A stretch of 64,000 bases of DNA, from NCBI RefSeq assembly GCF_000526995.1, contig NZ_AZUI01000001.1:3886001-3950000 (forward strand). Reading direction: 5' to 3'. The notes below the pieces were generated by a model that did not search any database, was not told where the DNA came from, and saw nothing but the letters and a program-made list of their open reading frames with translations. Both the position numbers and the translations under genes were made by a program. Of this stretch, positions 42,932 to 51,677 are shown in pieces. Within the stretch, counting starts at the first letter, position 1. Each line of letters opens with the position of its first letter. The DNA comes from Lacrimispora indolis DSM 755 (lineage in GTDB: Bacteria; Bacillota; Clostridia; Lachnospirales; Lachnospiraceae).

Positions 42932-43357
42932 TTATTCAAGTCCCTCAATGGCCGGCTTTTCAAGATTTAACATTTCGCTGCACTTGGAACACGGGAAATT
43001 GTTGGCGATGCAGACATCCACATTACAGGTGGTTGTCTTATTAATATATGATACGCCCCACTCCATAATTTGAGTCATTATAGGAATAAAGCTCTCACCG
43101 ATTTTCGTTATAGAGTACTCTACCCTTGGAGGCACTTCCTTATAAACTTCTCTATGAATGAGGTTATCTCTTTCCAGTTCCTTTAACTGCTGTGCCAAGA
43201 CCCCGCGGGACACATCAGGTATGAGCTTTTGCAGTTCACCAAACCGCCTGGTTCTGCGGCTGACGATCCATAAAATAGTTAATTTCCATTTACCCATCAA
43301 TAAATTCTGGGTTACAGTTACCGGACATAATTTGTTTGCATCAAATTTATCAGACAT
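42932..43357 (-). CDS. HxlR family transcriptional regulator
   Basis: 141-residue winged helix of HxlR type: LLMGKWKLTILWIVS, FGELQKLIPDVSRGVLAQQLKELE. Cys11 near the N-terminus is the usual redox-sensing Cys; an unusual Cys-rich tail (CNVDVCIANNFPCSKC) may bind metal. GGAG before ATG. Divergent from the flavin-type enzyme at 43502, the likely target. Confidence 0.88.
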   Translation of the reverse strand: MSDKFDANKLCPVTVTQNLLMGKWKLTILWIVSRRTRRFGELQKLIPDVSRGVLAQQLKELERDNLIHREVYKEVPPRVEYSITKIGESFIPIMTQIMEWGVSYINKTTTCNVDVCIANNFPCSKCSEMLNLEKPAIEGLE

Positions 43358-43501
43358 CAGAAATCCGCTCCTTCTCCAATAATCATATTTTTATGACTAT
43401 GTCACAATCATATGCCTACTTGTAAAGCACATCTAATTGTCGTACTATTATATAGCAAAGAAAAACAGCAGTCAATCCCTTAAGACATGGAGGATAAGCC
43501 A

Positions 43502-43894
43502 ATGAAAGAAGTATATGATTTTTTAAAAAAGTGTGAGACATATTATATTGCAACAATGGATGGCGACCAGCCAAGAGTCCGGCCATTTGGTACGGTGGAT
43601 ATTTTTGAAGACAAGCTCTACATTCAAACCGGTAAGATCAAAAATGTATCAAAACAGATTCATGCCAATCCGAAAATTGAAATCTGCGGTATGGCCGATG
43701 GTAAATGGATCCGCATTGAAGCTTTGGCTATTGAGGATGACCGGATTGAAGCAAGGCAGCATATGCTGGATACCTACCCCTCACTGCTAAAAATGTACGC
43801 GGCCGATGACGGCAATACCGAGGTTTTTTATCTCGAGGATGCCACAGCAACGATCTCATCGTTAATGGATAAGCCTGTGATCATTCAGTTTTAA
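43502..43894 (+). CDS. Pyridoxamine 5'-phosphate oxidase-like flavin/F420 protein
   Basis: 130-residue split-barrel protein (YIATMDGDQPRVRPFG, LYIQTGKIKNVSKQI). Relatives bind FMN or haem and act as small reductases or antibiotic-modifying enzymes. Start 43502 chosen for GGAGG 8 nt upstream. Paired divergently with HxlR. Confidence 0.82.
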   Translation: MKEVYDFLKKCETYYIATMDGDQPRVRPFGTVDIFEDKLYIQTGKIKNVSKQIHANPKIEICGMADGKWIRIEALAIEDDRIEARQHMLDTYPSLLKMYAADDGNTEVFYLEDATATISSLMDKPVIIQF

Positions 43895-44042
43895 CCGAAT
43901 TAAGCAGCGAAGCGGATTGCGGATATCCGTTTGACTAGCTTTTATAAACTGTTTTTTAAATCAAACTGTAAAAAGACCTGTCCTGCATATTTACTTTCAT
44001 AAAAGGTAGGGCGGACATGCAGACCGGACCTTTATCTGCAAA

Positions 44043-44077
44043 AGAAACGCCGGATAGATCATCTGTCCGGCGTTTCT
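44043..44077. terminator. Hairpin between flavin protein and tRNA
   Basis: AGAAACGCCGGA / TCCGGCGTTTCT, 12-bp perfect stem. The rest of 43895-44269 shows no gene. Confidence 0.6.
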
Positions 44078-44269
44078 GTGGCTTAAATAATAACATTCAA
44101 TTGTGTAAAGCCTGATTAAGAACAAAAGCCTGCCTCAGGATGATCCCCAAGGTGAGAGACAAATCCCAGGGTATTCTCCAGAGGGATTTTATATCATAGG
44201 AAGCACCTTCTTATGAAACAAAAAACACCATAAACTCCTGTAAATACAAGATTTTATAGTGTCGTTTTA

Positions 44270-44341
44270 TGACCTATCCGAGAATCGAACTCGGGTTTCC
44301 GCCGTGAGAGGGCGGCGTCTTGACCGCTTGACCAATAGGCC
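44270..44341 (-). tRNA. tRNA-Glu (CTC)
   Basis: 72-nt cloverleaf on the minus strand: acceptor GGCCTAT/ATAGGTC, D-loop TGGTCAAGCGGT, anticodon stem CCGCC/GGCGG with loop CTCTCAC (anticodon CTC, reads GAG), T-arm CCCGAGTTCGATTCTCGG. No CCA is encoded. Confidence 0.95.
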
Positions 44342-44488
44342 GTTCTTGTGTGTCATCTCTGACAGCTTCATTATAATACCATAGGATTTTCCATTTGTCT
44401 ACACTTTTTTTGATGAAATAAAAAATTTGTCAAAATCGGATTAAATATGCTATACTTTTCTAAGTTCAGAGGAAGCGGGAGGAGAGAC

Positions 44489-45559
44489 ATGGGGCTTAAA
44501 AAGCGGGAAGTGAAATACGATTATTTAAGGACTCTTGCGGTCTTTGCCATTATCATGATTCATGCGGTTCCGGCGGAAACCTTAAATTACAGGCAATGGC
44601 TGTTTTCGGCGGCCCTATTGCCGGTGCTTTTATCATTTGTAGGGATTTATTTTATGCTGAGCGGACTCTTCCTTTTAGAATCAGGGACAGAGGATATTCC
44701 GGGATTTTACCGCAGCCGGTTTCAGACAATTTTTGTCCCTTTTGCATATTACAGCGGGATCTATTACTGGTATTATGAAATTTATTTAAGGCAGGAACCC
44801 CTTAGGTGGCAGGAACACTTAGGGGCTTTTGGAAAAGGGCTTTTTATGGGAACCATTCCCATGACGCCCCATCTGTGGTTCATGTATGTGATCATGGCGC
44901 TTTACCTTTGTGCACCCTTTCTGGCCCGGATGATGAAGGCAATGAGCGATAAGGATTTAAAGCTCCTTCTTGCACTTATGGTGATCGTCCAGGGAATCTG
45001 TACCTATCTTCCGGCCTTTGGCCTGGATTTAGGAGGGAGCCTTCAATATATGATATTTAAGGGCTGGTTTCTGTATTTTGTCCTGGGTTATGCATTAAAG
45101 CGCCTGTACGGCAGCAGCAGGTATCTCCCCTTTGGGATTCTCGGCATTGCCGGTTTTGGCATCACAATGGTTCAAAAATGCCTCACCCCATCCTTTACAC
45201 CCGGGATCCACGACTTGGCTCCCACAATGGTGGCAATTGCTGCGGCTGTGTTCCTGTTCTTTGAGCATTTCGGGGATATTAAAATGCCATTCCTTGCAAA
45301 GCTTGCAGGTCATATAAGCCGTTACAGTTATTCCATCTACCTCATCCATTACCTGGTTTTGGGGCAGGTGGCCAGAGGGCTGGTGGAAAAGACTTTCATA
45401 AGACATTATTATGTGCCCAAGATCCTCTGTGAGACAGCTTTGACGTTTCTCATTTCCCTGGCAGCCGCCTGGATCATTGACGGAACCATAGGAAAGCTGC
45501 TTAAAAAGGCAATGGGCCTGATCAGTTATAGAAGGAATAAAAGCAAAGGAGCGCTTTAA
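44489..45559 (+). CDS. Acyltransferase family 3 membrane protein
   Basis: 356 residues, about ten membrane segments. N-terminal YDYLRTLAVFAIIMIHA contains the catalytic His of acyltransferase-3/OafA proteins; PHLWFMYVIMALYL and SYSIYLIHYLVL follow. Start 44489 is set by GGGAGG 7 nt upstream. O-acylates an extracellular sugar polymer in known relatives. Confidence 0.87.
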   Translation: MGLKKREVKYDYLRTLAVFAIIMIHAVPAETLNYRQWLFSAALLPVLLSFVGIYFMLSGLFLLESGTEDIPGFYRSRFQTIFVPFAYYSGIYYWYYEIYLRQEPLRWQEHLGAFGKGLFMGTIPMTPHLWFMYVIMALYLCAPFLARMMKAMSDKDLKLLLALMVIVQGICTYLPAFGLDLGGSLQYMIFKGWFLYFVLGYALKRLYGSSRYLPFGILGIAGFGITMVQKCLTPSFTPGIHDLAPTMVAIAAAVFLFFEHFGDIKMPFLAKLAGHISRYSYSIYLIHYLVLGQVARGLVEKTFIRHYYVPKILCETALTFLISLAAAWIIDGTIGKLLKKAMGLISYRRNKSKGAL

Positions 45560-45742
45560 ATGGAACGGAAAGCAAGCTGTGAATATTGTATACACTATGA
45601 TTATAATGAAGAATACGAATGTTATGAATGTGAGATCAATCTGGATGAGGATGAGATGATACGCTTCTTAAGCAATTCGTTTCAAAGCTGTCCACATTTT
45701 AAATTCGGGGATGATTACTCGGTGGTGAGAAAGCAGATGTAA
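45560..45742 (+). CDS. Small Cys-rich protein (DUF6472-like)
   Basis: 60 residues, two CxxC pairs (CEYC, CYEC) plus a later Cys, likely a Zn or Fe site, then NLDEDEMIRFL and VVRKQM. This matches the DUF6472 pattern as I recall it. It begins immediately after the acyltransferase stop. Confidence 0.7.
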   Translation: MERKASCEYCIHYDYNEEYECYECEINLDEDEMIRFLSNSFQSCPHFKFGDDYSVVRKQM

Positions 45743-45779
45743 AAGGAAATGCTGAAAAGAAGCCCTGAAAAAGGGAGGA

Positions 45780-45806
45780 GCCGGTATCCCTCGAAGGAAT
45801 ACCGGC
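45780..45806. terminator. Hairpin between small Cys-rich gene and pncB
   Basis: GCCGGTATCC / GGAATACCGGC, near-perfect stem between convergent genes. No gene in the rest of 45743-45950. Confidence 0.55.
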
Positions 45807-45950
45807 AATTATGAAAAAAATTTTTATCTCAAAGTATGTTGGCAACATCTTTTTCTGATGTTTTTAGTATATCGGTTAAATATGAAGAAAATTTGACCAT
45901 GCTGTAAAAAGATTATGACCAGAGTGTGAACAATGGACTTGCTCCATGGA

Positions 45951-47411
45951 TCAGTCTCTGAAATGGTAGCTGTCCAGCAGCTGGTTCTTCATATGCCAAA
46001 GCTCATTTGATAAGTCAACGTGGACTTCATGGGGATTCACCAGACGGCGGGACTCCTCCCAAAGGGTATCAAGCTCCTTTTTGCAGTAGGACTGGATATC
46101 CATAACGGCAGGTGTCTCATAAATGCATTTTCCGCCTTTAAATATTTGAACAAGAAGATCCCTCATGGTATAGCTGTTAGGTGCCAGATGGGTCTTTTTC
46201 CATGTTTCAATGGGATCGAAGAGGAGGAGGGAATGGTTTTCCTTAAAGACCTCTCCTTCCAAGCAGATTAAATCTGCAATGATCTTGCCCGTTTCCCGGC
46301 TGTAAATTCGCTTAATAATCTTGTTGCCCGGATTGGTGATCTTCTCCGCGTTTTCAGAAAGCTTGATCTTTGGTACAAACTGGCCGGTTTTTTTATCCAT
46401 GACAGCCGCCAGCTTATAGACGCCGCCAAAGGAAGGGCAGTCCTTGGAAGTGATCAGATTGGTTCCCACGCCCCAGGAATTAATGGTGGCTCCCTGGATC
46501 TTTAAGCTGTTGATCAAAGTCTCGTCAAGGTCATTGGAGGCAGAGATCACTGCATCTGAAAATCCGGCTTCATCAAGCATTTTCTTGGCCTTTTTGGAAA
46601 GGTATGCCAGGTCTCCGCTGTCCAGACGGATCCCATAGTTGGTAAGAGGAATTCCTGCCTGCCGCATTTCCTTAAATACCTTGATGGCATTGGGAACGCC
46701 GGATTTTAACGTATCATAGGTGTCCACCAGAAGGATGCATGCGGTGGGATATAGCTTTGCATAGCTGCGGAACGCACTCAGCTCGTCGGGAAAGCTCATG
46801 ATCCAGCTGTGGGCATGGGTTCCTCTCACCGGAACATGGAACATTTTCCCTGCCAGCACATTGGAGGTACCGATACAGCCTGCGATCATGGCAGCCCTGG
46901 CACCGTAAATTCCGGCATCAGGTCCCTGAGCGCGGCGTAAGCCGAATTCCATAACTCCGTCTCCTGCGGCAGCGTATACGACTCTGGCTGTTTTCGTGGC
47001 GATCAGGCTCTGGTGGTTGATGATGGTGAGCAGAGCGGTTTCGATCAGCTGGGCTTCCATAATGGGAGCAATGACTTTTACTAAGGGTTCGCGAGGGAAT
47101 ATGACCGTGCCCTCCGGGATGGCGTAGATGTCGCCGGAAAATTTAAAATGGTTGAGATATTCCAGAAAGTCTTCTTCAAACAGACCGGTAGACCGTAAAT
47201 AATCCACATCCTCCTGGCTGAAATGAAGCTCATTTACGTATTCAATGACCTGTTCCAAGCCTGCGCAGATCGCGTACCCGTTGCCGCCCGGATTGCTGCG
47301 GTAGAAAACATCGAATATTACGGTCTCGTTGGCGTTTTTCTCTTTAAAATATCCCTGCATCATGGTCAATTCATAAAGATCTGTTAATAAGGTTAAATTG
47401 CGCTGGCTCAT
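45951..47411 (-). CDS. pncB: Nicotinate phosphoribosyltransferase
   Basis: 486 residues; makes nicotinate mononucleotide from nicotinate, PRPP and ATP for NAD salvage. Landmarks are TDLYELTMMQGYF, FGLRRAQGPDAG (phosphate binding), RGTHAHSWIMSFP with the phosphorylated His, and RLDSGDLAYLSK. Start 47411 chosen for AAGGAG 8 nt upstream; the frame to 47519 is AT-rich noncoding. Confidence 0.94.
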   Translation of the reverse strand: MSQRNLTLLTDLYELTMMQGYFKEKNANETVIFDVFYRSNPGGNGYAICAGLEQVIEYVNELHFSQEDVDYLRSTGLFEEDFLEYLNHFKFSGDIYAIPEGTVIFPREPLVKVIAPIMEAQLIETALLTIINHQSLIATKTARVVYAAAGDGVMEFGLRRAQGPDAGIYGARAAMIAGCIGTSNVLAGKMFHVPVRGTHAHSWIMSFPDELSAFRSYAKLYPTACILLVDTYDTLKSGVPNAIKVFKEMRQAGIPLTNYGIRLDSGDLAYLSKKAKKMLDEAGFSDAVISASNDLDETLINSLKIQGATINSWGVGTNLITSKDCPSFGGVYKLAAVMDKKTGQFVPKIKLSENAEKITNPGNKIIKRIYSRETGKIIADLICLEGEVFKENHSLLLFDPIETWKKTHLAPNSYTMRDLLVQIFKGGKCIYETPAVMDIQSYCKKELDTLWEESRRLVNPHEVHVDLSNELWHMKNQLLDSYHFRD

Positions 47412-47616
47412 AGCTGTTCTCCTTTTTTTTCCTTTTACTAAACCTTTTCGCACATTATACCATAAGTTTACAAAAAAACAATGGAATTGACAAAAAAGTA
47501 ACAATCTTAATTGGGGCATAAATATCGCATAAATATTCGAAAATAATTAAATAATCTAAATAATACAATACAATTTGAAAATTAATAATTAATTAATTAT
47601 TTTTATAAAAAAAGAC

Positions 47617-47645
47617 TTGCAAATCAGGGCGGGATAGTATATAAT
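47617..47645 (+). promoter_or_regulatory. Strong promoter of an unannotated transcript
   Basis: TTGCAA (47617-47622), 17-nt spacer, TATAAT (47640-47645). No ORF with a ribosome site follows. The region 47412-47616 is AT-rich and empty. Confidence 0.75.
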
Positions 47646-47651
47646 AAAGCC

Positions 47652-48175
47652 ATAACAAAAGAAAAAAATATCTAATCCGATCTTCCTATTTCATTTATAG
47701 GATGGCAGAGAAAAGGAGGTTGATTCCACCGAAAACATAAGTTTCGCCTGAATCAGGTTATAGGCAAATTCAGGCAAGAGGCAAAACCGTTAGACCTTGG
47801 CAGAAAACCGAAAAGGGCGATGGATAAATGCGAAAGCATGGATGAAGCCGGAATAAAGATCTACCAATCTCTTATATGCCTATAGTTCGTTATAACTGCA
47901 GAGAAATATTCATCTGATGGGTAATTTTGATTCGTCCGGATTGAATTTTTGTTCGGTAGCTGGATAACAATATAGTAGAATGAAAACAACGATGCAGAGA
48001 TTTCAGATTAGTAGATGGTTTTAGGCGAAAGGTAACGGGAAAAAATTCATATAGAGCATCCAGAAAACGTGAAGTAAAAAACGAAACGAGAGAGGTAATT
48101 AAGAACTAATGGATGAAAGCGTGTAGAACGGGTATCGAATTTCATGAATATGATTCGGTACCCGTTCTCCTTTGT
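47652..48175 (+). ncRNA. Candidate long structured RNA of unknown class
   Basis: About 520 nt from a good promoter to a strong hairpin (48128-48171; 16-bp arms AGAACGGGTATCGAAT / ATTCGGTACCCGTTCT, one mismatch-free frame). Internal helices visible by eye: GCCTGAAT/ATTCAGGC near 47749-47780, a GAAA-capped ATGC/GCAT hairpin near 47828, and long-range ATCTAC/GTAGAT. No plausible protein. Signatures of tmRNA, RNase P, SRP and 6S RNA were not found. Separate from the T-box downstream, which has its own promoter. Confidence 0.55.
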
Positions 48176-48203
48176 GCCTTACGGAAGGAAAAACAAATTA
48201 GCC

Positions 48204-48232
48204 TTGACATTTCTTTTCCAAATCCATATAAT
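48204..48232 (+). promoter_or_regulatory. Consensus promoter of the ileS T-box transcript
   Basis: TTGACA (48204-48209), 17-nt spacer, TATAAT (48227-48232): a perfect housekeeping promoter, transcription expected from about 48239. Confidence 0.85.
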
Positions 48233-48274
48233 TATAAAATACGGAAATATACCGTACCATATCATAATAAGAAG

Positions 48275-48516
48275 AAAGACTTTGATGGAGACAGTAGGAC
48301 CATGGGAAATCCAAAGAGAGCCGGGGAGGGTGGAAGCCTGGCGAAAGTAGCGTGGGTTTGAATATCACTCCGGAGTTTCCGGCCGAAAGCCTTGGCAGTA
48401 GGTCAGGACGTAGTTTCTGCGTTAAAGGAAAGCATATGCTGGTATGCGGTAATAGGTGGTGTAACGGAGATATAGTGAGGCTTTCGTCCTGATTACGGGA
48501 TGAGGGCTTTTTTTAT
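48275..48516 (+). promoter_or_regulatory. Isoleucine T-box riboswitch
   Basis: Stem I carries the AGAGAG bulge region near 48315 and the specifier loop GAATATCACTCC, placing ATC (Ile) at about 48363-48365. The T-box side is AATAGGTGGTGTAACGG; TGGT can pair with the ACCA end of uncharged tRNA-Ile, although the usual TGGTACCGCG is diverged. A terminator (48479-48514: CTTTCGTCCTG / CGGGATGAGGG, then seven T) precedes ileS. Uncharged tRNA-Ile should favour read-through. Confidence 0.85.
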
Positions 48517-48542
48517 ATATGCAGAAATGGAGGTCGCAAAAG

Positions 48543-51500
48543 ATGTACAAAAAAGTCCCTACAGACTTGAATTTTGTCGCACGAGAAAAAGAAGTTGAAA
48601 AGTTCTGGGAAGACCATGAGATTTTCAAAAAGAGCATGGAAAACCGCAAGGAAGCAGAAACCTACACGTTTTATGACGGTCCGCCCACTGCCAATGGGAA
48701 ACCCCATATCGGGCACGTATTGACCAGGGTCATCAAGGATATGATCCCAAGATACCGTACCATGAAGGGCTATGACGTTCCGCGTAAAGCAGGCTGGGAT
48801 ACCCACGGACTGCCGGTGGAGCTGGAAGTGGAAAAGATGCTGGGCCTTGACGGCAAGGAACAGATCGAAGAGTATGGCCTGGAGCCATTTATCAAGTATT
48901 GCAAGGAAAGTGTTTGGAAATACAAAGGCATGTGGGAAGATTTCTCAAAAACCGTTGGCTTTTGGGCTGATATGGATGACCCATATGTTACCTACGAAAA
49001 TGATTTTATTGAATCCGAGTGGTGGGCATTAAAGCAGATCTGGGAAAGAGGCCTTTTGTACAAAGGCTTTAAGATCGTTCCTTACTGCCCCCGGTGCGGA
49101 ACTCCCTTATCCAGCCATGAGGTGGCCCAGGGGTATAAGGATGTAAAAGAACATTCCGCCATTGTCCGGTTTAAGGTAAAGGGAGAGGAAGCCTATATTC
49201 TGGCATGGACCACAACTCCCTGGACTCTTCCTTCCAACGTGGGCCTTTGTGTGAATCCGGATGAGACCTATGTGAAAGTACAGAACGGAGACTATACCTA
49301 TTATCTGGCAGAAGCTCTCTGTGAAAAGGTTCTGGAAGGGGAGTACACGGTTTTAGAAAGGTATCAGGGAAAGGATCTGGAGTATAAAGAATACGAGCCT
49401 TTATTTGACTTTGTAAAACCAAATAAAAAAGCACATTACGTGACATGTGACCATTATGTCACCCTGACTGACGGTACCGGCGTGGTACACATTGCTCCTG
49501 CCTTTGGTGAGGATGATTCCAAGGTGGGCAGAAAATATGATCTTCCCTTTGTACAGCTGGTCAATGCGGCCGGTGAGATGACGGAGGAAACCAAGTGGGC
49601 AGGCATTTTCTGCAAAAAAGCAGATCCAATGATTTTAACGGATTTAAAGGAGAGAGGGCTGTTATTCTCAGCACCTATATTTGAGCACAGCTATCCCCAC
49701 TGCTGGAGATGCGACACCCCGCTCATCTACTATGCAAGAGAATCCTGGTTTATCAAGATGACGTCCGTAAAGGAAGATCTGATCCGCAACAACAATACCA
49801 TCAACTGGATCCCGGAAAGCATTGGAAAAGGACGTTTCGGTGACTGGCTGGAAAATGTCCAGGACTGGGGAATCAGCAGAAACCGTTACTGGGGCACGCC
49901 TCTAAATGTGTGGGAATGCCAGTGCGGTCATCAGCACTCCATCGGAAGCATTGAGGAATTAAAGGCCATGTCACCCAACTGCCCGGCAGACATTGAGCTT
50001 CACCGCCCATATATTGACGAGGTGACCATTACCTGTGAAAAATGCGGAAAGCAGATGAAGAGAGTGCCGGAGGTGATTGACTGCTGGTTTGATTCCGGTT
50101 CCATGCCATTTGCACAGCATCATTATCCTTTTGAAAACAAAGAGCTGTTTGAGCAGCAATTCCCGGCTGACTTTATTTCCGAGGCTGTGGACCAGACAAG
50201 AGGCTGGTTCTACTCCCTCCTTGCCATCTCCACTCTGATTTTCAACAAGGCGCCATATAAAAATGTAATTGTTCTGGGGCATGTCCAGGATGAGAACGGG
50301 CAAAAGATGAGTAAATCCAAGGGAAATGCGGTAGATCCTTTTGACGCGCTTGAAACCTACGGTGCCGATGCCATCCGCTGGTACTTCTATGTGAACAGCG
50401 CGCCATGGCTGCCAAACCGTTTCCACGGGAAAGCGGTTATGGAAGGACAGCGCAAATTTATGGGCACCCTGTGGAATACCTATGCATTCTTTGTGCTTTA
50501 TGCGAATATTGATGAATTTGACCCCACAAAATACAGTCTGGAATATGATAAGCTTCCCGTCATGGACAAATGGCTTCTTTCCAAGCTGAACACCCTGGTT
50601 GGGACTGTGGATACCTGCCTTTCCGGCTATCAGATTCCGGAAGCGGCAAGAGCGCTTCAGGATTTTGTTGACGATATGAGCAACTGGTATGTCCGCAGAA
50701 GCAGGGAACGCTTCTGGGCAAAGGGAATGGAGCAGGATAAGATCAACGCTTATATGACCCTTTATACAGCCCTTGTCACAGTAAGCAAGACCGCGGCTCC
50801 CCTCATTCCGTTCATGACGGAAGAGATCTATCAGAACATGGTCTGCAGCGTGGATCAGTCTGCGCCGGAGAGCATCCACTTATGCGATTATCCGGAGTCA
50901 AACAAAGCCTATATTGACAGGCAGCTGGAAATCGACATGGATGAAGTATTAAAAATCGTAGTCATGGGCCGGGCTGCCAGAAATACGGCTAATTTAAAAA
51001 ACCGCCAGCCTATCGGCCAGATGTTCGTAAAAGCACCTCACGTCCTTCCTGTATTTTATCAGGAGATCATTGAGGAAGAGCTGAACGTAAAAAAGGTGGT
51101 ATTTACTGATGATGTAAGAGATTTCACATCCTACAGCTTTAAACCTCAGTTAAAGACCGTTGGACCGAAATACGGCAAGCAGCTGGGAGACATTAAAAAG
51201 GCTCTTTCAGAGGTGAGCGGCAATGAGGCCATGGACACCTTAAATGAAACAGGTGCCCTTACCTTCTCATTTGGCGGAACCGAAGTTGTGCTCACCAAGG
51301 AAGACCTTCTCATTGACACGGCTCAGACAGAAGGTTATGTAACTGAGGGAGACAATACCATCACCGTTGTTTTAGATACCAATCTGACACCCCAGCTTTT
51401 GGCAGAGGGCTTTGTGCGTGAGCTGATCAGCAAGATCCAGACCATGCGTAAGGAAGCTGGGTTTGAGGTGACGGATCACATTGTGGTATACAGCAAGGGC

Positions 51501-51656
51501 AATGAAAAAATTGCCGGTATATTAAAGCTTCACGAGGAAGAAGTAAAGAGCGAGGTACTTGCGGAAAACATCATCCTTGAAACGCTGGCCGGTTATGTGA
51601 AAGAATGGAACATTAACGGCGAAAATGTAACCCTGGGTGTGGAAAAGTTCCAGTAA
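48543..51656 (+). CDS. ileS: Isoleucyl-tRNA synthetase
   Basis: 1037-residue class Ia synthetase. HIGH motif at 55-58 (NGKPHIGHVL), KMSKS near 587 (GQKMSKSKGN), CP1 editing domain with WTTTPWTLPSN, and tRNA-stem-contact domain. Start 48543 has GGAGG 9 nt upstream; 48519 would begin at the end of the T-box leader. Length and C-terminus fit the eukaryote-like IleS2 form, often less sensitive to mupirocin; that property is inferred from type only. Confidence 0.96.
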   Translation: MYKKVPTDLNFVAREKEVEKFWEDHEIFKKSMENRKEAETYTFYDGPPTANGKPHIGHVLTRVIKDMIPRYRTMKGYDVPRKAGWDTHGLPVELEVEKMLGLDGKEQIEEYGLEPFIKYCKESVWKYKGMWEDFSKTVGFWADMDDPYVTYENDFIESEWWALKQIWERGLLYKGFKIVPYCPRCGTPLSSHEVAQGYKDVKEHSAIVRFKVKGEEAYILAWTTTPWTLPSNVGLCVNPDETYVKVQNGDYTYYLAEALCEKVLEGEYTVLERYQGKDLEYKEYEPLFDFVKPNKKAHYVTCDHYVTLTDGTGVVHIAPAFGEDDSKVGRKYDLPFVQLVNAAGEMTEETKWAGIFCKKADPMILTDLKERGLLFSAPIFEHSYPHCWRCDTPLIYYARESWFIKMTSVKEDLIRNNNTINWIPESIGKGRFGDWLENVQDWGISRNRYWGTPLNVWECQCGHQHSIGSIEELKAMSPNCPADIELHRPYIDEVTITCEKCGKQMKRVPEVIDCWFDSGSMPFAQHHYPFENKELFEQQFPADFISEAVDQTRGWFYSLLAISTLIFNKAPYKNVIVLGHVQDENGQKMSKSKGNAVDPFDALETYGADAIRWYFYVNSAPWLPNRFHGKAVMEGQRKFMGTLWNTYAFFVLYANIDEFDPTKYSLEYDKLPVMDKWLLSKLNTLVGTVDTCLSGYQIPEAARALQDFVDDMSNWYVRRSRERFWAKGMEQDKINAYMTLYTALVTVSKTAAPLIPFMTEEIYQNMVCSVDQSAPESIHLCDYPESNKAYIDRQLEIDMDEVLKIVVMGRAARNTANLKNRQPIGQMFVKAPHVLPVFYQEIIEEELNVKKVVFTDDVRDFTSYSFKPQLKTVGPKYGKQLGDIKKALSEVSGNEAMDTLNETGALTFSFGGTEVVLTKEDLLIDTAQTEGYVTEGDNTITVVLDTNLTPQLLAEGFVRELISKIQTMRKEAGFEVTDHIVVYSKGNEKIAGILKLHEEEVKSEVLAENIILETLAGYVKEWNINGENVTLGVEKFQ

Positions 51657-51677
51657 ACGGTTAGGAGGTTTTGTAGA

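Noticed and set aside
47652..48175. tmRNA, RNase P, SRP or 6S RNA
   Set aside because: Universal sequences of these RNAs (RNase P GAGGAAAGTCC, tmRNA tag and T-arm, SRP Alu and helix 8 loops) are not found.
49971..50879. 302-codon minus-strand ORF
   Set aside because: Antisense shadow of ileS, which is certain in this region.
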